Origin: Sporosarcina limicola
GTDB lineage: Bacteria > Bacillota > Bacilli > Bacillales_A > Planococcaceae
Reading direction: 5' to 3'
Assembly (NCBI RefSeq): GCF_014873855.1
Contig: NZ_JADBEL010000002.1
Location: 1-64,000 of the forward strand
DNA length: 64,000 nucleotides
This document shows positions 36,509 through 45,622 of the stretch, piece after piece (the first letter of the stretch is position 1; each line of letters starts with the position of its first letter). The translations under genes were made by a program, and so were the position numbers. The notes below the pieces were generated by a model that saw nothing but the letters and a program-made list of their open reading frames with translations, did not search any database and was not told where the DNA came from.

Positions 36509-37106
36509 AAAATGATGTAGATTCTCTTCCTTTATTGGTTTCATGTCCACGTTCATGTCCACGTTCATGGGCATGACTGTGTTCATGGTTATGTTCGCGG
36601 TTCTGGCCTTGTTCATGGGAGGAAGATTCGTCACGGAAAGACCATTCCTCCTCGAACTTTTGTGGATGAATACTAATACAGACTTTCGTTTCCCCCACAA
36701 TTTCTGCACAGAGCTCACGTTCAACTGTAATCTTAAATTTGTTTCCACATTCCGAAATGACGGCTTCTGTGCAATTTGGATGTTGGATCACTTCTACAAG
36801 TACCTCTTCGTGTCTCGATGTCGGTTCGTCGCGATAGTGTAAACGAATTTTGTCTTTATACGGAACTGACTCTGTAAAGACAGACGTTTTTGAATGATCT
36901 TGATGAGAATACCAAACGTTAACATCAAATTTCCCAGTTACCTCGATGAATTTGCCACATCTCTTTGCCTGATGCGTATGGTTGATGACCCAGCAACCAA
37001 GTATGCTTGTCGGGCAATTTGGCGGCTTCAGCGTGACAGTCTGTTCAGTTCGTTTCTTCCCTTTAGCAATAACCGCCTTCGTTACGATCTGACGTAAATT
37101 TTTCAG
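36507..37106 (-). CDS. cotE: Outer spore coat morphogenetic protein CotE, CTG start and His-rich tail
   Basis: A 199-residue protein matching CotE along its length: RQIVTKAVIAKGKK at the start, SILGCWVINHTHQAKRCGK near 36, FDVNVWYSHQDHSKTS near 65, IQHPNCTEAVIS near 107, and EIVGETKV near 135. CotE assembles the outer spore coat. No ATG, GTG or TTG gives the full-length protein; the only start fitting the family is CTG at 37104-37106, 7 nt after GGAGGAGG. The C-terminal tail, acidic in B. subtilis, here is His-rich (SSSHEQGQNREHNHEHSHAH and onward, 8 His in about 28 residues). Confidence 0.88.
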   Translation of the reverse strand: MKNLRQIVTKAVIAKGKKRTEQTVTLKPPNCPTSILGCWVINHTHQAKRCGKFIEVTGKFDVNVWYSHQDHSKTSVFTESVPYKDKIRLHYRDEPTSRHEEVLVEVIQHPNCTEAVISECGNKFKITVERELCAEIVGETKVCISIHPQKFEEEWSFRDESSSHEQGQNREHNHEHSHAHERGHERGHETNKGRESTSF

Positions 37107-37135
37107 TTCGTCTCCTCCTCCATTCGCTTCAATCC

Positions 37136-37143
37136 ATCTTATG
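37136..37143 (-). promoter_or_regulatory. Possible sigma-E -10 box of cotE
   Basis: CATAAGAT on the minus strand is close to the sigma-E -10 consensus CATACANT and ends about 30 bp before the cotE start. No clear -35 box. Confidence 0.3.
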
Positions 37144-37162
37144 CGAAGAGAGCCCAGAGAGT

Positions 37163-37198
37163 GAAAAAAATCGGTGGGGAATTTATTTCCACCGATTG
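37163..37198 (-). terminator. Terminator of ricA
   Basis: AAAAAAATCGGTGG pairs with CCACCGATT; T-tract on the minus strand, 11 bp after the ricA stop. Confidence 0.85.
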
Positions 37199-37208
37199 TC
37201 AGTACCGA

Positions 37209-37640
37209 TTATAATTTGTTATATGTTGTATTTTTCACATAGGAACCAGTTTCTCCGCGCTGCACATTGCCACCTGTCGACATAATGATTTCATCTGTAA
37301 CGCTATTTGCAATCGTGTTAGAGACGAGTTGAAGAAGGTCATTCACTTCGAATTGGGATTGCTTAAATTCCTGTACTATTGGAACCGCATCAATCTCATT
37401 CTGGATTTTTTCAATCTTGCCTTCAATTATTTTTAACGCTTTCTCTTTTCCATACTGCTGGAAGTTGACAGCTTGTTTTTGTAATGATTTCAAGCTCGCA
37501 ATGTTTTCTCGGACTTTCTGATTTTCATTAATTTGTTCTTCTGCGCGTTTGAAAAACTCAACTTCTTCCGTATTGGCAATCATGTTCGCGACTTCACGTG
37601 CTTTTGCGATAATATCATCTTTTGTATAGAGCTTTTCCAT
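37209..37640 (-). CDS. ricA: RicA/YmcA, subunit of the RicAFT complex
   Basis: A 143-residue helical protein (Com_YlbF family): KDDIIAKAREVANMIANTEE at the start, then QINENQKVRENIASLKSLQKQ. With RicF (YlbF) and RicT (YaaT) it binds iron-sulfur clusters and promotes Spo0A phosphorylation and RNase Y-dependent mRNA processing; rny lies 3 kb upstream here. AAGGTGATG precedes the ATG, directly after the miaB stop. Confidence 0.92.
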   Translation of the reverse strand: MEKLYTKDDIIAKAREVANMIANTEEVEFFKRAEEQINENQKVRENIASLKSLQKQAVNFQQYGKEKALKIIEGKIEKIQNEIDAVPIVQEFKQSQFEVNDLLQLVSNTIANSVTDEIIMSTGGNVQRGETGSYVKNTTYNKL

Positions 37641-39181
37641 TACAACATCACCTTTTCCTTTTCTACGACGCCGATGAATTCACCATCGAGCGACCATGTT
37701 TTGGCCTCTGTTATTTTTATGTTGACAAGTTTACCAACAACGGATTGTGGCGCTTTGAAGTTGACAAGTTTGTTTTTCTCCGTATAGCCCGCAAGCACTT
37801 TCGAATTTTTCTTACTCTCCCCCTCAACGAGCACTTCAACAATGGTGCCTTTATAAGGTTTCATCGCTTCAGCTGACATATCGTTGACAAGCTTATTCAG
37901 CCGTTGCAACCGTTCTTTCTTTACTTCCATCGGAATGTTATCCACCATTTTAGCCGCAGGTGTGCCTTCACGAGGTGAATAAATGTACGTATAAGCGATG
38001 TCGAAACCGACTTCTTTATATAAAGTTATGGTCTCCTCAAATTGCTCATCCGTTTCATTCGGGAATCCCACAATAATATCCGTTGTTAAGGTGACGTTCG
38101 GAATTGCCACTCTTATTTTCCGGACGAGCTCAAGATAATGCTCCCGTGTATATTTCCGTGCCATGATTTTTAAAGTATCGCTGGAACCTGATTGAACCGG
38201 AAGATGGATATGGTCAACAAGATTGCCGCCTTTCGCCAACACTTCGATTAGATGATCATCAAAATCACGTGGATGACTCGTCGTGAAACGTATTCTCGGA
38301 ATATCAATTTTCCGTAAATCGTCCATCAAATCACCGAAACGGTAGTCGTTATCTTCAAAGTCTTTGCCATACGCATTGACGTTTTGACCAAGCAATGTAA
38401 CTTCCTTATAACCTTGTGACGCTAAGTGACGCACTTCCTGAATGATATCCTCGGGGCGTCTACTTCGCTCTTTACCGCGTGTGTATGGGACGATGCAATA
38501 CGTACAGAACTTGTCGCAGCCATACATGATATTGACCCATGCTTTGATATTACCATGACGAACTTTCGGAAGGTTTTCGATGATATCGCCTTCCTTCGAC
38601 CATACTTCGATAACCATTTCTTTTGATAAATATGCCTCATGTAAAATATGGGGCAATCTGTGAATATTATGGGTCCCGAAAATCATGTCAACTTGATCGT
38701 ACGTCTTCAATATTTTATTGACTACGGATTCTTCCTGCGACATACACCCGCATACCCCAATCAATATATCGGGATTTCGCTGTTTAAGCGGTTTTAAATG
38801 ACCAAGTTCCCCAAAGACTTTGTTTTCTGCGTTCTCTCTGATGGCACAAGTATTCAATAAAATGACATTTGCATCTTCAACTGTGTCGGTTGGTTCATAG
38901 CCCAAACCTGCAAAAATTCCCGCCATAACTTCCGTATCATGTTCGTTCATCTGGCAACCATAGGTACGTATGTAAAACTTCCGGCCCTTCCCCATTCCTT
39001 GGAATCGTTCGTCGATTTCAAAATCATTGTGATAGGTAATCTCTTCCTTACCGCGTTTTTTTGCTTCTTTCAATGATGGAGCTGTATAGACAGTCTGAAA
39101 GTATTGACTATAGTCCTTTTCCGCCGATTTTTCCAGACTCGGTTTTACAAGTTCTGTATCCAGGCGCTGTTCTTCATTCAT
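37640..39181 (-). CDS. miaB: tRNA-2-methylthio-N6-dimethylallyladenosine synthase MiaB
   Basis: A 513-residue radical-SAM methylthiotransferase. An N-terminal UPF0004 domain with cluster cysteines in [14 protein letters not shown] near 72, [12 protein letters not shown] near 109 and [10 protein letters not shown] near 143; the radical-SAM motif [14 protein letters not shown] near 220; and a C-terminal TRAM domain ([13 protein letters not shown] onward). It adds the methylthio group to i6A37 made by MiaA. AAAGGAG lies upstream. The long N-terminal extension of about 65 residues is normal for Bacillales. Confidence 0.97.
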   Translation of the reverse strand: MNEEQRLDTELVKPSLEKSAEKDYSQYFQTVYTAPSLKEAKKRGKEEITYHNDFEIDERFQGMGKGRKFYIRTYGCQMNEHDTEVMAGIFAGLGYEPTDTVEDANVILLNTCAIRENAENKVFGELGHLKPLKQRNPDILIGVCGCMSQEESVVNKILKTYDQVDMIFGTHNIHRLPHILHEAYLSKEMVIEVWSKEGDIIENLPKVRHGNIKAWVNIMYGCDKFCTYCIVPYTRGKERSRRPEDIIQEVRHLASQGYKEVTLLGQNVNAYGKDFEDNDYRFGDLMDDLRKIDIPRIRFTTSHPRDFDDHLIEVLAKGGNLVDHIHLPVQSGSSDTLKIMARKYTREHYLELVRKIRVAIPNVTLTTDIIVGFPNETDEQFEETITLYKEVGFDIAYTYIYSPREGTPAAKMVDNIPMEVKKERLQRLNKLVNDMSAEAMKPYKGTIVEVLVEGESKKNSKVLAGYTEKNKLVNFKAPQSVVGKLVNIKITEAKTWSLDGEFIGVVEKEKVML

Positions 39182-39315
39182 TTTACGAATCTCCTTTCAT
39201 ACAATCTCTCGAGATTTAAGCATATCTAATTTCATTATACTGAATTGAGGACTGGCTGTACAAGGAGAGGTTGCTTTGTCAGTTGATTGTCACATATGAA
39301 GGTTGTTTTTCTTGA

Positions 39316-39365
39316 TAAAGTTAATCTTCAATCAGTGGGAATCTTACTGCCCGTTATTGCGGGAT
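39316..39365. repeat. Dispersed intergenic repeat, copy B (short, inverted)
   Basis: Reverse-complement of ATCCCGCAATAACGGGCAGT followed by AAGATTCCCACTGATTGAAG. It has the two ends of copies A and C fused without the middle part, and can fold into CAATCAGTGGG-type hairpins. Lies between miaB and spoVS. Confidence 0.55.
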
Positions 39366-39373
39366 AAAACAAT

Positions 39374-39407
39374 AAAAGACCACGGGAAGTCGCATCCCCG
39401 TGATCTT
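39374..39407 (-). terminator. Terminator of spoVS
   Basis: AAAAGACCACGGG pairs with CCCCGTGATCTT on the minus strand, followed by TTTT. Confidence 0.82.
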
Positions 39408-39429
39408 GGCTTTACTTTATATCCTTTGG

Positions 39430-39699
39430 TCAGCGTGTTCGTTTTTCAACAAGCAGTTTCAATGCTGTACGTCCTTCACCGTTGATTTCAATATCGGTGA
39501 AGGCAGGTGCACAAATGAGATCTCCACCACTTGGTGCAACGAAACCTCGTGCAATCGCGATTGCTTTCACTGCTTGGTTCAGTGCTCCTGCCCCTACCGC
39601 CTGCATTTCTGCGTAGCCTTGGTCCCGGATGACTGCGACGAGTGCACCTGCAACAGAATTCGGATTCGAGCGAGATGATACTTTCAATGGATTCACCAT
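39430..39699 (-). CDS. spoVS: Stage V sporulation protein S
   Basis: Eighty-nine residues of the Alba-like SpoVS family: LKVSSRSNPNSVAGALVAVI, GAGALNQAVKAIAIARGFVA and DLICAPAFTDIEINGEGRTA. Mutants in B. subtilis stall at coat and cortex formation. AAGGAGG precedes the ATG. Lies between miaB and ymdB as in B. subtilis. Confidence 0.96.
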   Translation of the reverse strand: MVNPLKVSSRSNPNSVAGALVAVIRDQGYAEMQAVGAGALNQAVKAIAIARGFVAPSGGDLICAPAFTDIEINGEGRTALKLLVEKRTR

Positions 39700-39782
39700 G
39701 ATTCCTCCTTATTTTCCGATGTCTATGGAACGGATATCTCCATAAACTATCCTATGAAATGGAGGCAGTGTTTAGACACGGA

Positions 39783-40580
39783 TTATCCTTTGAATGGTCG
39801 ATCATCATTGATGGTGATTCGCTCAACTTTCAGCGCTTTACCTGTCTGGTCATCAAGAACCGCAAATAGGCCGTTCAACTGTGCCCGCCCATTTTTCGGA
39901 ACTTCAAAACGAACAGGCAAATTTGTGCGAAAACGATAGAGGACATCCTCTTTCTTCATACCTAATATTTCATCATACGGGCCCGTCATACCCGCGTCCG
40001 TCAAATAACCTGTTCCCCCTGGCAATATACGTTCATCTGCCGTCTGGACGTGCGTGTGCGTTCCTACAACGACAGAAGCCTTCCCATCGAGATGCCAGCC
40101 CATCGCAATTTTTTCGCTTGTTGCCTCAGCGTGAAAATCAACAAAAACGAGCGGAGAAAGTTCTTTAGCCTTTGCGACAAGCTCATCCGCCTTTTCAAAC
40201 GGATCGCCATGGGGTGGTAAAAATGTTCGGCCATGCAAATTAATGATGGATAACGTAACACCATTGCGCGACACAGTCGTCATACCTTTTCCTGGTGCTT
40301 CATCTGAAAAGTTTGCAGGACGAATTAAATAGTCCGTTTCATCGATAAAATCATAAATTTCTTTTTGATCCCATGTATGGTTACCCATTGTGACGACGTC
40401 CACACCTGCTCGAAGAAGTTCATCAAAAATCGTTTTCGTGATTCCTCTACCTGCAGCAGCATTTTCTCCGTTTGCGATGATGACGTCTGGATTATATTTT
40501 CTTTTCAAGCGGGGTAAATAATCAAACACCATATCCCGTCCTGGTGATCCTACAATATCGCCAATAAATAAAACTTTCAT
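39783..40580 (-). CDS. ymdB: 2',3'-cyclic nucleotide phosphodiesterase YmdB
   Basis: A 265-residue metallophosphoesterase with GDIVGSPGRD near 7, NGENAAAGRGIT near 37, GNHTWDQ near 65, and the later metal-binding VDFHAEATSEK and VVGTHTHVQTAD segments. YmdB influences biofilm gene expression and sporulation decisions in B. subtilis. I use the ATG at 40580 because AGAGG lies 7 nt upstream; TTG two codons earlier is the alternative. Transcribed after rny with a weak hairpin in between. Confidence 0.95.
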   Translation of the reverse strand: MKVLFIGDIVGSPGRDMVFDYLPRLKRKYNPDVIIANGENAAAGRGITKTIFDELLRAGVDVVTMGNHTWDQKEIYDFIDETDYLIRPANFSDEAPGKGMTTVSRNGVTLSIINLHGRTFLPPHGDPFEKADELVAKAKELSPLVFVDFHAEATSEKIAMGWHLDGKASVVVGTHTHVQTADERILPGGTGYLTDAGMTGPYDEILGMKKEDVLYRFRTNLPVRFEVPKNGRAQLNGLFAVLDDQTGKALKVERITINDDRPFKG

Positions 40581-40596
40581 TTCCAAACCTCTTTCA

Positions 40597-40640
40597 ATAG
40601 AAAAAAGCTCCCGGACCGAAGTGCACGGAAGCCTCCTTTT
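40597..40640 (-). terminator. Weak terminator between rny and ymdB
   Basis: GGAGGCTTCCG on the minus strand pairs imperfectly with CGGTCCGGGAGC, followed by TTTTTT. Read-through into ymdB is likely. Confidence 0.5.
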
Positions 40641-40642
40641 CT

Positions 40643-42199
40643 TTATTTTGCGTATTCGACCGCCCGTGTTTCACGGATGACAGTTACTTTGATATGTCCC
40701 GGGTAGTTGAGTTCTTCTTCAATCCGTTTCCGAATATCCCTAGCTAAGCGATGTGCTGTAATGTCATCGATTTGATCAGGACGAACAATAATCCGTACTT
40801 CACGACCTGCTTGGATTGCGAATGATTTTTCTACACCATCGTATGATTCCGCAATCTCTTCAAGTTTCTGCAACCTGCGAATATAGTTTTCAAGTGTTTC
40901 ACTACGTGCGCCCGGTCTTGCAGCTGATAGTGCATCTGCTGCTGCGACAAGTACTGCAATTGTCGATGTCGCTTCTGTATCCCCGTGATGGGATGCGATA
41001 CTATTGATGACAACCGGGTGTTCTTTGTATTTCGTTGCTAATTCTACTCCGATTTCAACATGACTTCCTTCAACTTCATGATCAATCGCTTTTCCGATAT
41101 CATGAAGGAGTCCAGAGCGTCTTGCAAGCGCGACATCTTCGCCTAATTCAGCTGCTAATAACCCTGTAAGGTAAGCCACTTCTATAGAATGCTTCAGCAC
41201 GTTTTGGCCATAGCTTGTACGGAAATGCAGTCGTCCAATGATTTTTATAAGATCCGGATGTAGATTGTGGATTCCAATATCAAACGTCGTTTGTTCTCCT
41301 TTTTCCCGAATTAGCTCATCCACTTCACGTCTTGACTTATCGACCATTTCTTCGATACGTGCGGGATGAATTCGTCCGTCTTGCACAAGTTTCTCAAGTG
41401 CCAGACGTGCCGTTTCCCGACGTACCGGGTCAAAGCCAGAAAGAATAACAGCTTCCGGCGTATCATCGATAATCAAATCAATACCTGTCAACGTTTCGAG
41501 GGTCCGGATGTTACGTCCTTCACGGCCGATGATGCGACCTTTCATTTCGTCATTTGGTAAGTTTACTACAGATACTGTTGTTTCAGCTACATGGTCTGCT
41601 GCGAAACGTTGGATTGCAAGAGAAAGGATATCACGTGATTTTTTATCTGCTTCTTCTTTCGCCTGTTGTTCCGCTTCTTTCGTCATGACAGCGATATCTG
41701 TCGCAAGTTCTTTCTCTACTTCACTGAGGATGAGTCTTTTGGCTTCGTCCCGTGTCAGTGAAGATACTCTTGCAAGTTCCGTCTGTTGAACGGCAACAAG
41801 TTCTTCTGCTTTGCGTTCCATCTGTTCAATATGCAGTTGTCTTCCGGTAAGCGCTTCTTCCTTGCGCTCCAGACCAGCTTCTCTTTTGTTGAGAGCATCT
41901 TCTTTGCGGTCAAGATTTTCTTCTCGTTGCAAAAGGCGATTCTCCTGCTTTTGCAGTTCCGCCCTTCGTTCACGAACCTCCGACTCCGCTTCAATTCTCA
42001 GTTTGTGAGTTTCATCTTTCGCTTCCAGCAGTGCCTCTTTTTTCATAGCCTCTACTTCACGCTTCGCCTCTTCGACGATTTGTTCAGCAGAATTTTTAGC
42101 ACCCGTCACTTTTGAATCGTTCACTTTCCTATTAACAAAATAGCTAACACCCGCACCGATGAGCAGACCAAGCAAAGCAGAGATGATTATTTCTAACAT
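40643..42199 (-). CDS. rny: Ribonuclease Y
   Basis: A 518-residue membrane-anchored endoribonuclease that starts decay of many mRNAs. N-terminal membrane helix (about 1-22), a long coiled coil (about 25-190, with [20 protein letters not shown]), a KH RNA-binding domain ([15 protein letters not shown] near 219), and an HD domain with [15 protein letters not shown] near 366. AGGAGG lies 8 nt before the ATG at 42199; an earlier ATG three codons upstream touches it. pbpX is not present between recA and rny. Confidence 0.97.
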   Translation of the reverse strand: MLEIIISALLGLLIGAGVSYFVNRKVNDSKVTGAKNSAEQIVEEAKREVEAMKKEALLEAKDETHKLRIEAESEVRERRAELQKQENRLLQREENLDRKEDALNKREAGLERKEEALTGRQLHIEQMERKAEELVAVQQTELARVSSLTRDEAKRLILSEVEKELATDIAVMTKEAEQQAKEEADKKSRDILSLAIQRFAADHVAETTVSVVNLPNDEMKGRIIGREGRNIRTLETLTGIDLIIDDTPEAVILSGFDPVRRETARLALEKLVQDGRIHPARIEEMVDKSRREVDELIREKGEQTTFDIGIHNLHPDLIKIIGRLHFRTSYGQNVLKHSIEVAYLTGLLAAELGEDVALARRSGLLHDIGKAIDHEVEGSHVEIGVELATKYKEHPVVINSIASHHGDTEATSTIAVLVAAADALSAARPGARSETLENYIRRLQKLEEIAESYDGVEKSFAIQAGREVRIIVRPDQIDDITAHRLARDIRKRIEEELNYPGHIKVTVIRETRAVEYAK

Positions 42200-42304
42200 A
42201 CTGGTCACCTCCTCTTGCTATTCTTTTTCATTTTCAATTGGTTCGTATATCGAAGTTCAACATACTGCAAAATCATTTCATGGGTGTGAAATTATACAAT
42301 TCTA

Positions 42305-42333
42305 ATTGTATCGATGTGAAAATGACATGTCAA
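42305..42333 (-). promoter_or_regulatory. Sigma-A promoter of rny
   Basis: Minus strand TTGACA (42328-42333), 17-bp spacer, TACAAT (42305-42310). It gives a leader of about 100 nt. Confidence 0.85.
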
Positions 42334-42442
42334 GGAAACGAAAGTATGAATAGTGGTTTATATTTGCTGATTTGTGCTAATAAATTCCTTAGATTTCATC
42401 GCATCACTGTACTTTTAGAATTCCCACTAGACTTTAAGCATC

Positions 42443-42484
42443 AAAAAGCCGATTGCGCACCAAACAGTGGGCGAATCGGCTTTT
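42443..42484 (-). terminator. Terminator of recA
   Basis: AAAAAGCCGATT pairs with AATCGGCTTTT, followed by T residues on the minus strand; 6 bp after the recA stop. Confidence 0.88.
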
Positions 42485-42489
42485 GGTTC

Positions 42490-43548
42490 TTATTCTTTGT
42501 CGAGAAGCAAATCTAACTCCTCTTCGTCATCTCCGGCATGGGCGGCAATGACATAATTTGAAGCTGCCAGTCCATATGAATCTCGGATTTTGTTAGCAAT
42601 TTCTGCTCGCATATCCGTATTCTCTTTAAGGAATTGCTTCGAATTCTCACGACCTTGTCCAAGTCGTTCTCCTTCGTATGAATACCATGATCCACTTTTT
42701 TGGACAACTTCTGCATCCACACCAAGATCGATGATTTCCCCTTCTCTAGAAATCCCTTCTCCGTACATAATATCGACTTCTGCCGTTCGGAATGGAGGTG
42801 CAACTTTGTTTTTCACGACACGGATACGCGTCTTGTTTCCTACAATATCATTGCCCGACTTGATGGCTTCGCCGCGTCGAATGTCTAAACGGACAGACGA
42901 GTAGAACTTTAACGCACGTCCACCTGGCGTTACTTCAGGGTTCCCGAACATGACACCAACTTTTTCACGGATTTGGTTAATAAACACAGCGATTGTGTTC
43001 GATTTATTGATAGCCCCTGAAAGTTTTCGTAATGCTTGTGACATGAGACGAGCTTGCAATCCGACGTGTGAATCACCCATCTCCCCTTCAATTTCCGCTT
43101 TTGGCACAAGTGCAGCAACGGAGTCGATTACTACGATATCGACTGCACCACTTCTTACAAGTGCCTCAGCAATTTCGAGTGCTTGTTCCCCAGTATCAGG
43201 CTGTGAAAGAAGTAATTCATCAATATCCACACCTAATTTTTGGGCATAAACCGGATCGAGCGCGTGCTCAGCATCTATAAACGCAGCTTGCCCCCCAGAT
43301 GCTTGTACTTCTGCGATGGCATGCAGCGCGACTGTCGTTTTACCTGAACTTTCAGGACCAAAAATTTCAATAACACGTCCCCTTGGATACCCGCCTATAC
43401 CGAGTGCAGCATCGAGTGCGAGAGAACCTGTTGAAGATGTGGAGATATTCCTGTCCGTTTTTTCTCCAAGCTTCATAACAGAACCTTTACCAAATTGCTT
43501 TTCAATCTGTTTTAACGCCATTTCTAAGGCGGCTTTACGATCGCTCAA
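42490..43548 (-). CDS. recA: Recombinase A
   Basis: A 352-residue RecA. Walker [10 protein letters not shown] near 64-72, the 'EHALDP' segment near 93, Walker [10 protein letters not shown] near 139, the L2 region with [17 protein letters not shown] near 200, and an acidic C-terminus ([11 protein letters not shown]). It drives strand exchange and triggers LexA self-cleavage. The TTG start has GGAGG 7 nt upstream. A LexA box and sigma-A promoter lie upstream. Confidence 0.99.
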   Translation of the reverse strand: MSDRKAALEMALKQIEKQFGKGSVMKLGEKTDRNISTSSTGSLALDAALGIGGYPRGRVIEIFGPESSGKTTVALHAIAEVQASGGQAAFIDAEHALDPVYAQKLGVDIDELLLSQPDTGEQALEIAEALVRSGAVDIVVIDSVAALVPKAEIEGEMGDSHVGLQARLMSQALRKLSGAINKSNTIAVFINQIREKVGVMFGNPEVTPGGRALKFYSSVRLDIRRGEAIKSGNDIVGNKTRIRVVKNKVAPPFRTAEVDIMYGEGISREGEIIDLGVDAEVVQKSGSWYSYEGERLGQGRENSKQFLKENTDMRAEIANKIRDSYGLAASNYVIAAHAGDDEEELDLLLDKE

Positions 43549-43593
43549 AAAATTTCCTCCTCTAAATCATATTCAATTTTTCTTACTATCTCT

Positions 43594-43644
43594 ACTATAC
43601 TCCTTTAATACGAAATACTCAATCGAAAAGCGAACGCTCATTCG
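43594..43644 (-). promoter_or_regulatory. recA promoter with LexA box
   Basis: Minus strand TTGAGT (43617-43622), 17-bp spacer, TATAGT (43594-43599). CGAACGCTCATTCG (43631-43644) differs from CGAAC-N4-GTTCG at one base and ends 8 bp upstream of the -35 box. Confidence 0.85.
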
Positions 43645-43704
43645 AGTTATTTTCATAGAAAGAAATCTTAAGTGAGAATTAGGTGGGACTTTTAATTTTT
43701 AATT

Positions 43705-43737
43705 GAAAAAACGGGGGTAAAATTCAATTTTGACCCT
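43705..43737 (-). terminator. Terminator of cinA
   Basis: Minus strand GGGTCAAAATT and AATTTTACCC pair around one base, followed after CCG by TTTTTT. The stem overlaps the stop codon region. Confidence 0.8.
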
Positions 43738-44977
43738 ATCTTTCAGTCAAGTGTTTAATGAGATAGAAGAGGGCAAATCGAGCCGCTCTGAGACGATTCA
43801 CATTTCTTGAGCCGGAAAGAAGTAATTTATACGTTTCAGGTTCCATATCTTTCATAGCGATTCCGATCCAAACAGTTCCCGAAGGTTTTCCGTCGTGGGG
43901 ATCAGGTCCAGCAGCGCCTGTTAGTCCAACTCCGATATCCGTGCCGAACTTCCGTTTGACATTCGCAGCAAGAGCGGCAGCACATTCTGCACTCACAACA
44001 CCAAATTCATCCAATAAATCTGTGTCTATACCGAGTTGTTCCGTTTTCGTTCTTTCATTGTAAACGACGACTCCACCTTCAAGGGATGAACTGATACCCG
44101 ATTCTCCGGCTAGTTCAGCCATGAAAAGACCCGCAGTCAGACTTTCCGCTGCGGAAATCGTCCAACCCTTTCCAATTAAAAGATCTGCTGCTTTTGAAGC
44201 TAATGTATCCTCATCCGTGCCAAATATATACTCCCCTACGATGGAACGAATTTCCTCCTCTACAGGAGCAATAAGCTTTAACGCTTCGTCAATAGATTCC
44301 GCTTTTGCAGTCAACCGTAATGTTACTGCATCCGATGTCGCTAACGGTGCAACCGTTGGATTCGTCTGTCTCTCCAAAATCGGTTGGATGCGGTATTCGA
44401 GCTCGGCCTCCCCAATACCGTAAAACTTCAAAACCCGCGAAGTAATCACTTCTATTTTACCCAGCACACCTAATAAGTAAGGTATCGCCTCATCAATGAA
44501 CATCGGTTCCATTTCATGGGGCGGACCAGGCAGTAGAACGTAGCGTACGCCATCTTTCTCCACTGCCATTCCTGGTGCCATCCCTTTACGGTTGGGCAGG
44601 ACTGTGGCGCCTTTGAAGACGAGTGCTTGTTTTTTGTTATTTTCTGTCATTTCACGTCCGCTTCGTTCAAAGTATTGCTGAATATAAAGAAGCGCCTCGT
44701 CATCACTCACTAGCGTTGTACCTAGATGTTTCACAATCGTCTCTTTTGTCATGTCATCCTTCGTCGGCCCAAGACCACCTGTAAAAATTAGTACATCCGC
44801 ACGTTTCTTCGCGATTTCTAGCACTTCATCCAGTCGAGCTGGATTGTCTCCGACGACTGTCTGATAATGGACATCGATGCCATTTTCCGCAAGTTTAGCT
44901 GAAATGAATTTTGCATTTGTATTCGTGATTTGACCTAGCAATAATTCAGAACCAACAGCAATGATTTCAGCTTTCAT
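43736..44977 (-). CDS. cinA: CinA, nicotinamide-nucleotide amidase / competence-damage protein
   Basis: A 413-residue two-domain protein. The N-terminal MoCF-like domain has GSELLLGQITNTNAKFIS near 8 and FTGGLGPTKDDMTKE near 65; the C-terminal PncC-type amidase has AAESLTAGLFMAEL near 278 and GLTGAAGPDPHDGKP near 353. It deamidates NMN and is co-transcribed with recA in many Firmicutes; here a terminator separates them and recA has its own promoter. AAGGGGATG lies upstream. Confidence 0.95.
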   Translation of the reverse strand: MKAEIIAVGSELLLGQITNTNAKFISAKLAENGIDVHYQTVVGDNPARLDEVLEIAKKRADVLIFTGGLGPTKDDMTKETIVKHLGTTLVSDDEALLYIQQYFERSGREMTENNKKQALVFKGATVLPNRKGMAPGMAVEKDGVRYVLLPGPPHEMEPMFIDEAIPYLLGVLGKIEVITSRVLKFYGIGEAELEYRIQPILERQTNPTVAPLATSDAVTLRLTAKAESIDEALKLIAPVEEEIRSIVGEYIFGTDEDTLASKAADLLIGKGWTISAAESLTAGLFMAELAGESGISSSLEGGVVVYNERTKTEQLGIDTDLLDEFGVVSAECAAALAANVKRKFGTDIGVGLTGAAGPDPHDGKPSGTVWIGIAMKDMEPETYKLLLSGSRNVNRLRAARFALFYLIKHLTER

Positions 44978-44991
44978 AACTCAACATCCCC

Positions 44992-45570
44992 TTACATGGA
45001 ATCCAGAAGTACACGTCTATTTTTATAGAAATAATCGAAACCTGACCAAATCGTGAAGACAAGTGCAATGTAAAGCATAATCAAACCGAATGGCAGACCT
45101 AGCGTACTGAAGAAAATATTGTTCAAAAGCAGTGAAGTGATAGCCATAATCTGTGCCACCATTTTTATTTTCCCTAGTTGAGCTGCCGCTACGACTTCTC
45201 CCCCACCTGCAAGAATTAGTCTAAGTCCTGTAACCGCAAATTCACGGCTAATGATGATAATGACAATCCAAGATGGGGCTGATCCGAGTTCTACTAGAAT
45301 GATGAGCGCTGCAGAAACAAGTAATTTGTCTGCAAGCGGGTCAAGGAATTTCCCCATATTCGTCACGAGTCCATTTTTTCTGGCGATATAGCCGTCCAGC
45401 CAATCCGTTACGGAAGCGATAATGAATAACAATCCACCGATTAAATGTTCCACTGACATATTAGCCCCAGCGACCGTCACCCTACCCAAACCAAAATCAA
45501 CGAGCATGAAAACCATGAAAATAGGGATAAGTAGAACACGTGAAATCGTAATCTTGTTTGGTAAATTCAT
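44992..45570 (-). CDS. pgsA: CDP-diacylglycerol-glycerol-3-phosphate 3-phosphatidyltransferase
   Basis: A 192-residue membrane enzyme of the CDP-alcohol phosphatidyltransferase family, making phosphatidylglycerol phosphate. The catalytic signature DGYIARKNGLVTNMGKFLDP followed by LADK at about 62-85 is complete (D..AR...G...D...D). Several membrane helices. The ATG at 45570 starts MNLPNKITISR as in B. subtilis; upstream TTG/ATG codons in frame lie on the ribosome binding site. Confidence 0.95.
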   Translation of the reverse strand: MNLPNKITISRVLLIPIFMVFMLVDFGLGRVTVAGANMSVEHLIGGLLFIIASVTDWLDGYIARKNGLVTNMGKFLDPLADKLLVSAALIILVELGSAPSWIVIIIISREFAVTGLRLILAGGGEVVAAAQLGKIKMVAQIMAITSLLLNNIFFSTLGLPFGLIMLYIALVFTIWSGFDYFYKNRRVLLDSM

Positions 45571-45595
45571 AACATCCATCAATCCTTTCAAAGAA

Positions 45596-45621
45596 AATAG
45601 TCATCTTAAAAGATGACTATT
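45596..45621 (-). terminator. Hairpin between ymfM and pgsA
   Basis: AATAGTCATCTT pairs with AAGATGACTATT with a 2-nt loop shift; followed on the minus strand by TTCTTTG, a weak T-tract. It may only partly terminate. Confidence 0.6.
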
Positions 45622-45622
45622 G

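Noticed and set aside
43550..43735. Small gene between recA and cinA
   Set aside because: The stretch is explained by the recA promoter, a LexA box and the cinA terminator.
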